The notes beneath the pieces were generated by a model that did not search any database, was not told where the DNA came from, and worked only from the letters and a program-made list of their open reading frames with translations. From assembly GCA_040384625.1 (NCBI GenBank), contig JAZKIW010000071.1, positions 5,046 to 69,045 on the forward strand: 64,000 nt of DNA, given 5' to 3'. Within the stretch, counting starts at the first letter, position 1; each line of letters starts with the position of its first letter. The position numbers were made by a program, and so were the translations under genes. This document shows, one piece after another, positions 34,199 to 44,200 of this stretch. The DNA is from CADEEN01 sp040384625. Its GTDB lineage: Bacteria > Pseudomonadota > Gammaproteobacteria > Burkholderiales > Burkholderiaceae_C.

Positions 34199-35073
34199 CA
34201 GACCACGCCCTCATACCAGCGCAGCTTGCGCCGCAAGGTCGCGTAGTAGCTCCAGCCGCGCGGATGCAGGAAGCTCACCTTGTGCTCGGAGCGGCGCACG
34301 CGCACCTGGTCGCCGTGCAGCAGGCTGGCCAGGCTCTGCATGTCGAAATTGGCCGAGGCGTCGCGGCCGGCGACGATCTCGATGCGGATCTCGCCGGCGT
34401 CGGGCAGCACGATCGGCCGGTTCGACAGCGTGTGCGAGGCGATCGGCACCAGCACCCAGCCGGCGATGCCGGGGTGCATGATCGGCCCGCCGGCCGACAG
34501 CGCATAGGCCGTCGACCCGGTCGGCGACGCGACGATCAGGCCATCCGCGCGCAGGTTGGCGACGAACTCGTCGCCGATGTCGATCTTCAGCTCGACCATG
34601 CTCGCGGTGGCGCCGCGGCTGACGACCACGTCGTTCATCGACAGGCCCTCGAAGATGCGCACGCCATCGCGCCAGACGCCGCCTTCGAGCATCGAGCGGT
34701 GTTCTTCCTCGTAGTCGCCGGCGATCATCGGCGCCAGGGCCTCGCGGAACTGCCCCACGGGCACATCGGTGATGAAGCCCAGGCGGCCCTGGTTGATGCC
34801 CACCAGAGGGATGTCGTGGCGCGCCAACTCGCGCGCGATGCCAAGCATCGTGCCGTCGCCGCCCACGACCACCACCAGGTCGCATTGCGCGCCCATCTCG
34901 GCGGTGGTCAGGCTGGGATAGGCCGTCAGGCCGGTGTTGTGGGCCGTGGCGCGTTCGAGCGACACGTCGAGCCCCTCGCGCTTCAAAAACTGCGCCAGCT
35001 CGTCGAGCAACTCGCGCATGCCCTGCGCCTGGTGCTTGCCGACGATCGCCGCGTGACGGAAGCGCTTGGCCAT
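34198..35073 (-). CDS. nadK: NAD kinase
   Basis: NadK, 291 residues, phosphorylates NAD+ to NADP+. The N-terminal domain holds LVVVVGGDGTMLG (GGDGT motif, ATP/NAD binding), and the second signature is SPTGSTAYALSAGGPI. The gene is divergent from hrcA with about 49 bases between the starts, and is the first gene of nadK-recN-rapZ. The hrcA-nadK-recN order is common in Beta- and Gammaproteobacteria. Confidence 0.97.
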   Translation of the reverse strand: MAKRFRHAAIVGKHQAQGMRELLDELAQFLKREGLDVSLERATAHNTGLTAYPSLTTAEMGAQCDLVVVVGGDGTMLGIARELARHDIPLVGINQGRLGFITDVPVGQFREALAPMIAGDYEEEHRSMLEGGVWRDGVRIFEGLSMNDVVVSRGATASMVELKIDIGDEFVANLRADGLIVASPTGSTAYALSAGGPIMHPGIAGWVLVPIASHTLSNRPIVLPDAGEIRIEIVAGRDASANFDMQSLASLLHGDQVRVRRSEHKVSFLHPRGWSYYATLRRKLRWYEGVV

Positions 35074-35122
35074 ATGCGAAGAATTACACCATAGGGCCGA
35101 GGCCTAGAATGAAGCGCACAGC

Positions 35123-36151
35123 ATGGACGACCGAGCCAAAACCCTGTTGAAAGCGCTGGTCGAGCGCTACATCGCCGATGGCCAGCCGGTGGGCTCGCGC
35201 ACGCTGTCGAAGGCTTCGGGCCTGGAACTCAGCCCTGCCACCATCCGCAACGTGATGGCCGATCTGGAAGAGCTGGGCCTGATCGCCAGCCCGCACACCA
35301 GCGCCGGGCGGGTGCCCACAGCGCGCGGCTACCGTCTCTTCGTCGACACCATGTTGACCGCGCGCACGCTGGACCTCGAGCACGCACCGCCCGAGATGAA
35401 CGCCGCCAGGGGCCAGTTGCAGTCCGACCAGCCGCAGCGCGTCATCGCCAACGCGGCCCACCTGTTGTCGAGCCTGTCCAACTTCGTCGGTGTGGTCACC
35501 GCGCCGAAAAAGGCCGGTGTCTTTCACCACATCGAGTTCCTGCGCCTGGGTGAGCGTCGCGTGCTGCTGATCCTGGTCTCGCCCGAGGGCGACGTGCAGA
35601 ACCGGGTCATCATGACGGCGCATGACCATGCCCAGGCCGAACTGGTCGAAGCCAGCAATTACCTCAACAGCCATTACGCCGGTCTGACCCTGGACGCTGT
35701 GCGCGAGCGCCTGCAGCACGAGGTCGAGGCGCTGCGCGGCGAGATCGCGCAGTTGATGCAGGTCGCCGTGCAGGCGGGTACCGAGGCCCTGACCGAAACC
35801 ACTGAACAGGTTGTCGTCAGTGGCGAACGCAACCTGCTGACAGTGCAGGATTTCGGCAACGACATGGGCTCGTTGCGCAAGCTGTTCGACCTGTTCGAGC
35901 AGAAAACCCAGTTGATGCGCCTGTTGGAGGTGAGCAGCCGCGCCGAGGGCGTGCGCATCTACATCGGCGGTGAGAGCCGGGTGGTGCCCTTCGAGGCCCT
36001 GTCGGTGGTGAGTGCGCCCTACGAGGTCGATGGCCAGGTGGTCGGTACCCTGGCCGTGATCGGTCCCACGCGCATGGCCTACGACCGCATGATCCAGATC
36101 GTCGACATCACGTCGAGGCTGGTCAGCAATGCCTTGTCGGCGCCGCGTTGA
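35123..36151 (+). CDS. hrcA: Heat-inducible transcription repressor HrcA
   Basis: HrcA, 342 residues, represses dnaK and groE operons through CIRCE elements. The N-terminal winged helix shows KALVERYIADGQPVGSRTL and ELSPATIRNVMADLEELG, then SAGRVPTARGYRLFVD. I see no CIRCE inverted repeat in the 49-base nadK-hrcA gap, so it does not appear autoregulated here. A TAGAAT box (35105-35110) lies 12 bases before the ATG, suggesting a short leader. fumC follows with overlap or a short gap. Confidence 0.96.
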   Translation: MDDRAKTLLKALVERYIADGQPVGSRTLSKASGLELSPATIRNVMADLEELGLIASPHTSAGRVPTARGYRLFVDTMLTARTLDLEHAPPEMNAARGQLQSDQPQRVIANAAHLLSSLSNFVGVVTAPKKAGVFHHIEFLRLGERRVLLILVSPEGDVQNRVIMTAHDHAQAELVEASNYLNSHYAGLTLDAVRERLQHEVEALRGEIAQLMQVAVQAGTEALTETTEQVVVSGERNLLTVQDFGNDMGSLRKLFDLFEQKTQLMRLLEVSSRAEGVRIYIGGESRVVPFEALSVVSAPYEVDGQVVGTLAVIGPTRMAYDRMIQIVDITSRLVSNALSAPR

Positions 36152-36162
36152 CGGTGCAGGCG

Positions 36163-37551
36163 ATGACGCGCACTGAGAGCGACAGCTTCGGGCCGATCGA
36201 AGTCCCGGCCGATGCGCTGTGGGGCGCACAGACCGCGCGCAGCCTGCGCTTCTTCGCCATCGGCAGCCAACGCATGCCGATCGCGATCGTGCATGCGCTG
36301 GCCGAAGTCAAGCACGCCGCGGCTGCCGTGAATGCCGAACTCGGCCTGCTCGAGGGCGCCAAGGCCGCGGCGATCGCGGCGGCGGCGGCTCGGGTGGCAG
36401 CGGGCGAGTTCGACGCCGAGTTCCCGCTGTCGGTGTGGCAGACCGGCTCGGGCACGCAGAGCAACATGAACGCCAACGAGGTGATCGCCAACCTTGCGTC
36501 GCTCGCGCTGGGCGGGACGCTCGGCCACGACCGGCGCGTGCATCCGAACGACGACGTCAACCTCGGCCAGTCGTCCAACGACGTCTTTCCGACCGCGATG
36601 CACATTGCCGCTGTGTTGCAGGTGCGGCCCCTGTTCGCTGCGTTGGCCCGCCTTCGCGTCGCGATGCAGGCCAAGGCCACGGCCTTCTCCGACGCGATCA
36701 AGATCGGCCGCACGCACCTGCAGGACGCCACGCCTGTCACCCTCGGTCAGGAGTTCGGTGGCTACGACGCCCAGCTCGGGATCGCCGAGGCCGCGCTGCG
36801 CCAGGCCTTGCCGGCGGTGCACGCGCTGGCGATCGGCGGCACGGCCGTGGGCACGGGCCTCAACACCCACCCCGAGTTCGGCGCACGCGTCGCGGCGGCG
36901 CTGGCGGCGCGCTTGGGCGAGCCCTTCGTCGTGGCCGACAACCGCTTTGCCGCGATGGCCGGGCACGAAGCCCTGGTCGGGCTGCATGGCGCCCTGCGCC
37001 TGCTGGCGATCGCGCTGACCAAGATCGGCAACGACATCCGCCTGATGGGCAGCGGCCCACGCGCCGGCCTGGGTGAGCTGCGCCTGCCGGAAAACGAACC
37101 CGGCAGTTCGATCATGCCGGGCAAGGTGAATCCGACGCAGGTCGAGGCGCTGACCATGGTCTGTGCGCAGGTGATGGGGCACGACGTGGCGATCGGCATT
37201 GCCGCCAGCCAGGGGCATTTCGAGCTGAATGTCTACAAGCCCCTGATCGCCGAGGACCTGCTCGACAGCCTGCGCCTGCTGGCCGACGCGATGGCCAGCT
37301 TCGCCGCGCATTGCGTCGAAGGCATCGAGGTCGACCGGCAACGCACCGAAGAACTGCTCGGCCGCTCGTTGATGCTCGTCACCGCGCTGGCACCGCACAT
37401 CGGGTACGACCGCGCGGCTGCGATCGCCAAGCACGCGCACCAGCACAGCCTTGGTCTGCGCGAGGCGGCGCTGGGCGTCGGCGGCGTCAGTGCGGCGCAG
37501 TTCGACGCGTGGGTCGATGCGCGGCAGATGCTCGGGCCGCGACGGGGCTGA
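36163..37551 (+). CDS. fumC: Class II fumarate hydratase
   Basis: FumC, 462 residues, is the iron-independent TCA-cycle fumarase interconverting fumarate and malate. Signatures: PADALWGAQTARSL near the N-terminus, TGSGTQSNMNANEV, HPNDDVNLGQSSNDVFPTAM, and GSSIMPGKVNP with the catalytic Ser loop. The start is uncertain: the ATG at 36163 was preferred to a TTG at 36148 that overlaps the hrcA stop, because FumC proteins usually begin 6-10 residues before the SFGPI/SMGxI strand. Confidence 0.95.
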   Translation: MTRTESDSFGPIEVPADALWGAQTARSLRFFAIGSQRMPIAIVHALAEVKHAAAAVNAELGLLEGAKAAAIAAAAARVAAGEFDAEFPLSVWQTGSGTQSNMNANEVIANLASLALGGTLGHDRRVHPNDDVNLGQSSNDVFPTAMHIAAVLQVRPLFAALARLRVAMQAKATAFSDAIKIGRTHLQDATPVTLGQEFGGYDAQLGIAEAALRQALPAVHALAIGGTAVGTGLNTHPEFGARVAAALAARLGEPFVVADNRFAAMAGHEALVGLHGALRLLAIALTKIGNDIRLMGSGPRAGLGELRLPENEPGSSIMPGKVNPTQVEALTMVCAQVMGHDVAIGIAASQGHFELNVYKPLIAEDLLDSLRLLADAMASFAAHCVEGIEVDRQRTEELLGRSLMLVTALAPHIGYDRAAAIAKHAHQHSLGLREAALGVGGVSAAQFDAWVDARQMLGPRRG

Positions 37552-37575
37552 CCAGCCCGACAGGGTCCAGGCGAC

Positions 37576-38148
37576 TCACTCGGCCAGCCAGTCCTTCAAC
37601 TCGTCGGCATGCTCCTGCTCGTCGGCGAGGATGTCTTCGAGCAAGCGCCGGGTGGTCGAATCCTTGTCGCCGATCATCCCGATGATCTGGCTGTAGGTCT
37701 CGATGGCCACGCGCTCGGCGATCAGGTTGGAGCGGATCATGGCCTTCAGGTCGGCCGAGTCGTCGTAGGCAGCGTGGCTGCGCGTGCTCAGCGAGTCGGG
37801 CGAAAAGTCGGGCTCGCCACCGAGCTGGACGATGCGGCGTGCCAGCCGGTCGGCATGCCCGGCCTCGGCATTGGCGTGGACCATGAACTCTTCGGCGATC
37901 TTCGGCGAGGCCAGGCCGTCGGCGGTGAAGTGGTGGCGCTTGTAGCGCAGCACGCAGATGAGCTCGGTGGCCAACGAGTCGTTCAGCAACTTGATGATGT
38001 CCTGGCGCCAGGGGCCGGAGTTGGGCGTCACGGCCCCTCGGTCAAGATTGCTGCGCGCCGCTTCGATCGCGCTTTCGTTCAGGACGAGGCGCTCGGGATC
38101 GGTCAAGGCAAGCTGCTTGACGTCGGCGGTTTCACTTCTATGGCCCAT
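37576..38148 (-). CDS. Ferritin-like/bacterioferritin-type protein
   Basis: A 190-residue four-helix protein. ExxH metal motifs are present in AEAGHADRL (near residues 99-107) and DEQEHADELKDWL (near 177-189), with further Glu in the helix SLATELICVLRYKRHHF. The N-terminal 40 residues form an extension without clear fold. It probably binds iron or other metal as a Dps- or bacterioferritin-like protein. It is convergent with fumC. Two TCCTACA-type motifs lie upstream at 38210-38217 and 38259-38266. Confidence 0.85.
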   Translation of the reverse strand: MGHRSETADVKQLALTDPERLVLNESAIEAARSNLDRGAVTPNSGPWRQDIIKLLNDSLATELICVLRYKRHHFTADGLASPKIAEEFMVHANAEAGHADRLARRIVQLGGEPDFSPDSLSTRSHAAYDDSADLKAMIRSNLIAERVAIETYSQIIGMIGDKDSTTRRLLEDILADEQEHADELKDWLAE

Positions 38149-38209
38149 GGTGCTGATTCCTCGTTGCGATGCTGGCCCCTGTGCCAGCGCACTGGGTCGA
38201 TGAAGCGAC

Positions 38210-38266
38210 TGTAGGAATGGCGAATCGGGTGCGGCATCGGTGCGGGGCGCCCGCGCCTGTAGGACA
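38210..38266 (-). promoter_or_regulatory. TCCTACA-type motif pair upstream of the ferritin-like gene
   Basis: On the minus strand GTCCTACA (38266-38259) and TTCCTACA (38217-38210) lie 111 and 62 bases before the start of the ferritin-like gene. They are part of a set of similar intergenic motifs between 38 and 64 kb. Function unproven. Confidence 0.3.
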
Positions 38267-38283
38267 GCGCCGCACGCCGACGC

Positions 38284-41200
38284 TCAGCCCAGGGGAACCA
38301 CGAAGCTGCTGTGGGCCGGAAGGCCGGCCAGGGCCAGCGTCTGGCCGGGCAGCAGGGTCCGCGTGACGCTGCCAGCGATCGTGGCCGTCGAGGCCGAGGC
38401 CGCCGCCTGCGGCGTGGCGCGCATGAGCAGGAAGTGCATCGTGCGACCCTCACGTGTCAGCGTCAGCTCCGCCTCGGGCCAATGCGAAGGCAGGCAGGGC
38501 ATGAAGCACAGCTCGTCGGCCCCGAGGCGCAGGCCGAAGATCGATTCGATCGCGGCCCGGTGCATCCAGGCCGCGGCACCCGTGTACCAGCTCCAGCCGC
38601 CGCGGCCGACGTAGGGCGGCTGGGTGTAGACGTCGCCTGCCATCACATAGGGCTCGATGCCGTAGGCCGCGCCATGGCTGGCCTGGCGCGAGCGATGGGC
38701 CGGACTCAGGTAACTGAAGCTGCGCCAGACCTGGTCGATGTCGTCCGCGCTGCCCCGCTGCCGCGTCGCGTACTCAGCCTGTGCCATCAAGGCCCACACC
38801 GCGCCGTGCGAGTACTGCCCCCCGTTCTCGCGCACGCCCGGCGGGTAGGCCTGGATGTAGCCGGCGCTGGGTTGCGCATGCAGCAGCGGTGGATCGAGCA
38901 GGCGCAGCAGGCCGGCCTCCCGATCAACCAGATGCGTCTGCACCGCCACCAGGGCCATGCGCTGCAGCGCCGGCGGCGCGGCGCCGGACAGCACGGCCCA
39001 GGCCTGCGCGATCAGGTCGATCCGGGCCTCGGCATTGGCATGCGAACCGAGCGGCTGGCCGTCGTCGAAGAAGGCGCGCTTGAACCACTGGCCATCCCAC
39101 GCCGCGCCGTTCAGGGCCAGCTTCCAGCCGACTGCGGCGCGTTCCCAGCGCAGGGCGCGTTCCAGCTCGCCGCGTTGGCGCGCCACGGGGGCGAAGTCGG
39201 CCACCAGGCGACACAGGAACCAGCCCAGCCAGACTGACTCACCACGCCCCTCATGGCCGACGCGGTTCATGCCGTCGTTCCAGTCGCCCGTGCCCATCAG
39301 GGGCAGTCCGTGCACGCCCACCCGAAGGCTGCGGTCGATGGCGCGCGCCGCGTGTTCGTAGACCGAGGCTTCGTCGGCGCTGACCGTCGGCGTGTAGTAG
39401 GCGTCTTCCGCGCCTTCGGCGATCGCGGGTCCTTCGATGAAGGGCACGGCCTGGTCCAGCAGCGCAGCGTCGCCAGTGGCGCGAAGGTAGTGCACGCAGG
39501 CGTAGGGCAGCCACAGCAGGTCATCGGAGAAATGGGTGCGCACGCCGGCGCCGCCCGGTGCGTGCCACCAGTGCTGCACGTCGCCCTCGGCGAACTGGCG
39601 CGACGCGGCCAGCACGATCTGGTCGCGCAGCATCTCGGGCGCGGCCCAGACCAGGGCCATCGCGTCCTGCAACTGGTCGCGGAACCCAGTGGCGCCACCG
39701 GCCTGGTAGAAGCCGGCCTTGGCCCACAGCCGACACGACACCGTCTGGTACAGCAGCCAGCGGTTGACCATCGCGTCGAACAGGGGGTCGGGCGTCTTCA
39801 CGACGCTGGCGCCGAGCAGCCGGGTCCAGTGACTGCGCACCTGCTCCAGGCGCGTCAGCGCGGCCGTTGCGGCGGCGCCGGTCGCAAGCTGCTGGGCTGC
39901 GTCGGCGCTTCCGGCATAGCCGAGCAGGAAGACCTGCTCGCTGGCCTCGCCAGCACCCAGGACCAGGGGTACCGATAGCGCCGCGCAAGGATCGAGGCCG
40001 CTGCCGCTGCGCTGCCCGAAATGGTCGGGCAGCACCAGCCGGCCGCGGGCGTCGAACAGTTCGCGCCGGTCGCAGGTCCAGTCTTCGACTTCCTGCGCCG
40101 CGCCGGCCAGGGCCAGGAAGGCCGTGCCATTGCCGAAGCCGGCGCTGCGCTCGCGCTGGGTGCATAGCAAGGCGCTGACCCCGGCCTCGGGCAGACGTTG
40201 GCGGAAGTGTGCGCAGTGCACGGTCGCGCGGTCGGCGCGGTTGGCGCCCATCAGCCACTCGGCGATGCCGACCACCCGCAACTGCAGGCTGCGGTGTCCG
40301 CGGTTGACGAGGCGGATGCGCACCTGCTTGACGCTGGTCTCCACGTCCACACACCAGGAAGCCGTTACCTCCAGATCGCCGCGACGGTGGCTGATGACGC
40401 TGTAGCCCTGGCCGTGCGCGACACGCCGGGTCAAGCCCGCGTCCGATGGCGCCACGCTCCAGACCTCGCGTGTCCTGCGGTCCTGCAGCAGGAACCACTC
40501 GGAAGGCGGATCGGACACCGGGTCGTTGGACCAGGCGGTGAGCTGGTTCAGGCGGCTGTTCACGGCCCAGGTGTAGCCGCCCCCGGCTTCGGAGATCTGC
40601 GCCCCGAAGCTCGGGTTGGACAGCACATTGATCCAGGGCCGGGTCGGACGCAGCAGGGGGCCGACATCGAAGCGGAACTCCCCCGACGGGTGCGCGAACT
40701 CGCCCTCCGGCGCCGTCACGCCGTCCATCGCCGCCGGAGCCGCGACCAGTTCGGCGCTCGACGTGTCGTGGCGATCCTCGAAGGCCTGCTCGTGCAGGTC
40801 GTTCCAGGCCTGGACGTGATGCAGCAGCGGCCGCCCGTCGGCCTGCAGGCGCACGCGGGCGAGCGTCTGCAGGGTGCTCAGCTCATCGGCCGAGAGGTCG
40901 GCGCTGCGCAGCGCGTGGAAGCCCGTGCTGGTGCCGGAGCGGTTGCCTGGCAGGGCAGCGCTGTGCGCCTCGTGGCGTTCGCGCAGCGCCGCCAACTCGC
41001 GCTGCAGGGCCATCTGGTACGACGCGGGCTCGGCATTCAGCACCACCAGGTCGCAGGCGACCCCGCCCCAATCCCACAGGCGCAGCGCCTGGGCCAGTGC
41101 ACGCAGCAGGCCCATCCCGGGCATGCCGCTGGCCGAGGCCAGCACGATCGGCCGGTCGCCCGATATGCCGAAGCGCCACAGCAGGCGTCGATCGCAGACC

Positions 41201-44200
41201 GCGGCGCCCGCATCGCGGCTGCGCTCGACGCTGCCGGGCTGCGGCCGCGTCACGCACAGCACGAGGGCCGTGGTCAGCGACTGGATGGCGGCGAAGTTTT
41301 CGGCGCTGATGCCCAGCGCGCGCAAGCGGATGGCGGCCAGGGTGGCCGACATCAGCGAAGCGCGTTGGGCATGGCTCGGCTGGCGGTACTTGTCGATCAC
41401 CGCATGCAGCACCTCGCGGCTGTCGGACGCCACGGTGGCGAAGGTCAAGCGCGCGCTCGCGTGCGGCGCCAGGCGCAGGCGCAGCATCAGCGCACACACC
41501 GGGTCCAGACCGGTGTCGAGGCGAACCGTGGCGCCGGCATCAACTGCGGGCAAGGCGTCGAACGCGCCGACCGGGTTGCCCGCATCCTGGTTGCGTCCGA
41601 GCCAGCGCTGGCGGTCGGTCTGAAGGTGCACGCTGATGACCTGCGGGTCGGCGTCGGCGATGAAGTGGGCCGCCAGCAAGGCCTGCTCGGTGGCCAGGCG
41701 TGGCTTGCGCTCGAACACCAGTGCGCGCTCCTCGGCCAGCCACTCGGCCTGCACGAACAACTTGCTGAAGGCCGGGTGTGCCTCGTCAGCCCGGGGGTCG
41801 GCCAGCGTCACCTCGAATGCCGACAGCAACTCGATCTCGAGCGTGCGCTCGCCCAGGTTGCGGATTTCGACCTGACGGAATTCGATGTCGTCTTCTGGGC
41901 TGACCCAGACCGTCGTGTGGGCCTGTAGCTCTGGCCAGGCCGCGTCGAAGCACACGCGGTCGGCGTGGAAGGTGCTGCGGTAGTGCGCCGCCGCATCGGG
42001 CGCCGGGTGCTGGGTGATCGAGACCGCACGTGGCTGCTGGTCCCAGCGCAGGTAGAAGAAGCTGCCGTGGGCATCGCGCAGCGCATCGTCGCGCCAGCGC
42101 GTGATGCCGCTCTGGCCCCACCGGCTCCAGCCGGCGCCATTGGCGCGCAGCGACACGCTGTAGCGCCCGTTGGACAGCACGTGGGTCGGCTCCAGCGCCG
42201 TTGCACCCGGCAGCACCTCGCGCAACAGGCCCGGCGCGCGTCGCAGCAGAGCCTGCGGCGGCGGACCGGCCGGCAACGCATGCAGCAGCGACACCTCGCG
42301 CGGGGCGCGTTCGTGCAGCAGCGAAGCCACCGCTTCAATGCGCTCGTTGGCCATGCCCCAGCGCTGCACCACGCCGTCGAAAAGGGCATTGGCCAGAGCG
42401 ACGATGGTCATGCCCTGGTGGTGCGACATGAAGGTGTCCACGGGCTTGAACAGGCCGCTGTCGGTCTGGCGTGCGGGCGTGTAGTCCAGGGCCTCGATGA
42501 AGCCGTAGCGCGAGCGCGCCGCCAGGGCGTCGAGCGCCGCGAAGTTGCGCTGCGCCCGATGCGGTGCGATCTGTGCCGCCAGGGCCGTCGCGTAGGGCGC
42601 GATGACCAGTTCGTCGGGTGGCGTACGGCGCAACGCTAGACGCGGCACCCCCTGCGGCGCGTACTGGTAGGCCAGGGTGTGGTCGCTGGCGGCGTAGGCC
42701 GATTCCGAGATACCCCAGGGCACCTGGTGCGCACGGGCGAACGCGATCTGCTCGCGCAGCGCGGCATGGCCGGCTTCGCACAACACGCTGCCGTGTGGCT
42801 CGTCGAGCATCAGGGTCGGCATCAGGTACTCGAACATCGAGCCCGACCAGGAGCGCAGGCCGGCCTGGCTGCCGACGGCATAGAACGGCCGGCCGAGCGC
42901 GGCCCAGTGGCTGACGGGCACGTCGCCCTTGGCGATCGCCAGCAGGCTGGTGAGGCGCGACTCTGAAGCCAGCAGGTCGTAGAAGCCGGCGTCGAGCTGC
43001 TGCTCGGCGACGCGGTAGCCGATGTGGAACAGATGGCGGCGTCGGTGGTAGAGGAAGCTGAAGTCGCTTTCCCACGCCAACGCTTCGCAGCGCGCAGCCA
43101 CCGCATGCAGGCGCTGCAGCGTGGCGGCGTCGGCCGGCCCGTCGGGGGGCGCTTCGCGGCAGGCCTGGGCCAGCGCGAGCAGGTGGCCGCTCAGGTTGCC
43201 GCTGTCGACGGTGGAGACGTACATCGGCAGCAGCGGCGCGCAACTCTGCGTGTCGTACCAGTTCAGGAAGTGGCCGCGATGCCGCTCCAGCGTGGCCAGG
43301 GTGGCCAGCGTGGCCTCCAGGCGCGCCAGCAACTGCGGCGTGTCGATCCAGCCGAAGCGGCGCGCGCAGGCACTGGCCAGCAGGTACAGGCCGATGTTGG
43401 TCGGCGAGGTGCGGTGCGCGACGATGTCGTAGGGCGCAGTCTGCAGGTTGTCGGGCGGCAGATGGTGGTCCTCCGGCCCGACGCAGCGCTCGAAGAACTG
43501 CCAGGTGTCGCGCGCGATGCCTTCGAGGTAGGCGCGGTCGGTGGCGGGCAGGGCGACGTCCTTGCGCGCCGGGCGCGGCCGGCTGACCCACCAGGTCCAG
43601 ACCGGTGCGGCGGCCCACAACAGACACAGCGCCGAGGCCAGCGCCAAGTACTGTGAGCCGCTGGCCAGCAAGGCGCCGAACAGCAGCAGCGCCAGCAGCG
43701 GTTCGGCGGCGTGCCGGCGCACGAGTGCAGCGAACGCGGTCGAGGCCTGGGCCTGGGCGGCGGCGGCCGTGGTCCATTGCAGCAGATGGCGCTGGCTGAC
43801 CGTCATGCGGTACAGCGCGCGCCCGATGGCATCGAGTGCCGCCCGTGCATGCTGCAGCAGCAGCGCGATCTGCCACAGCCCGGCCCAGCCGGCACGCCCC
43901 AGATCGGTGGCGGCACGACGGTAGAAGTGGCGTTTGGCCAGGTCGTCGCGGCTGGGCGAGAAGCCGGCCATGGCGCCCATCAAGGGCCCGGCGAAAAACG
44001 CGGCGCCGATCAGGGCCAGGGCCGCCCAAGGCGAGAGTCCGTGACCGCTCAACGCGAGTAGCAACAGCGCCAGCGACATCGGCGCCACCAGGGAGCGGCG
44101 CAGGTTGTCGAACATCTTCCAACGATTGATCGCGCGCAGGCGGTAGCGTGACGGATCGAACAGGAAAGGCAGCAACTGCCAGTCGCCGCGCATCCAGCGG

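Noticed and set aside
35074..35122. CIRCE operator for hrcA
   Set aside because: The 49-base gap shows no inverted repeat with the CIRCE pattern.
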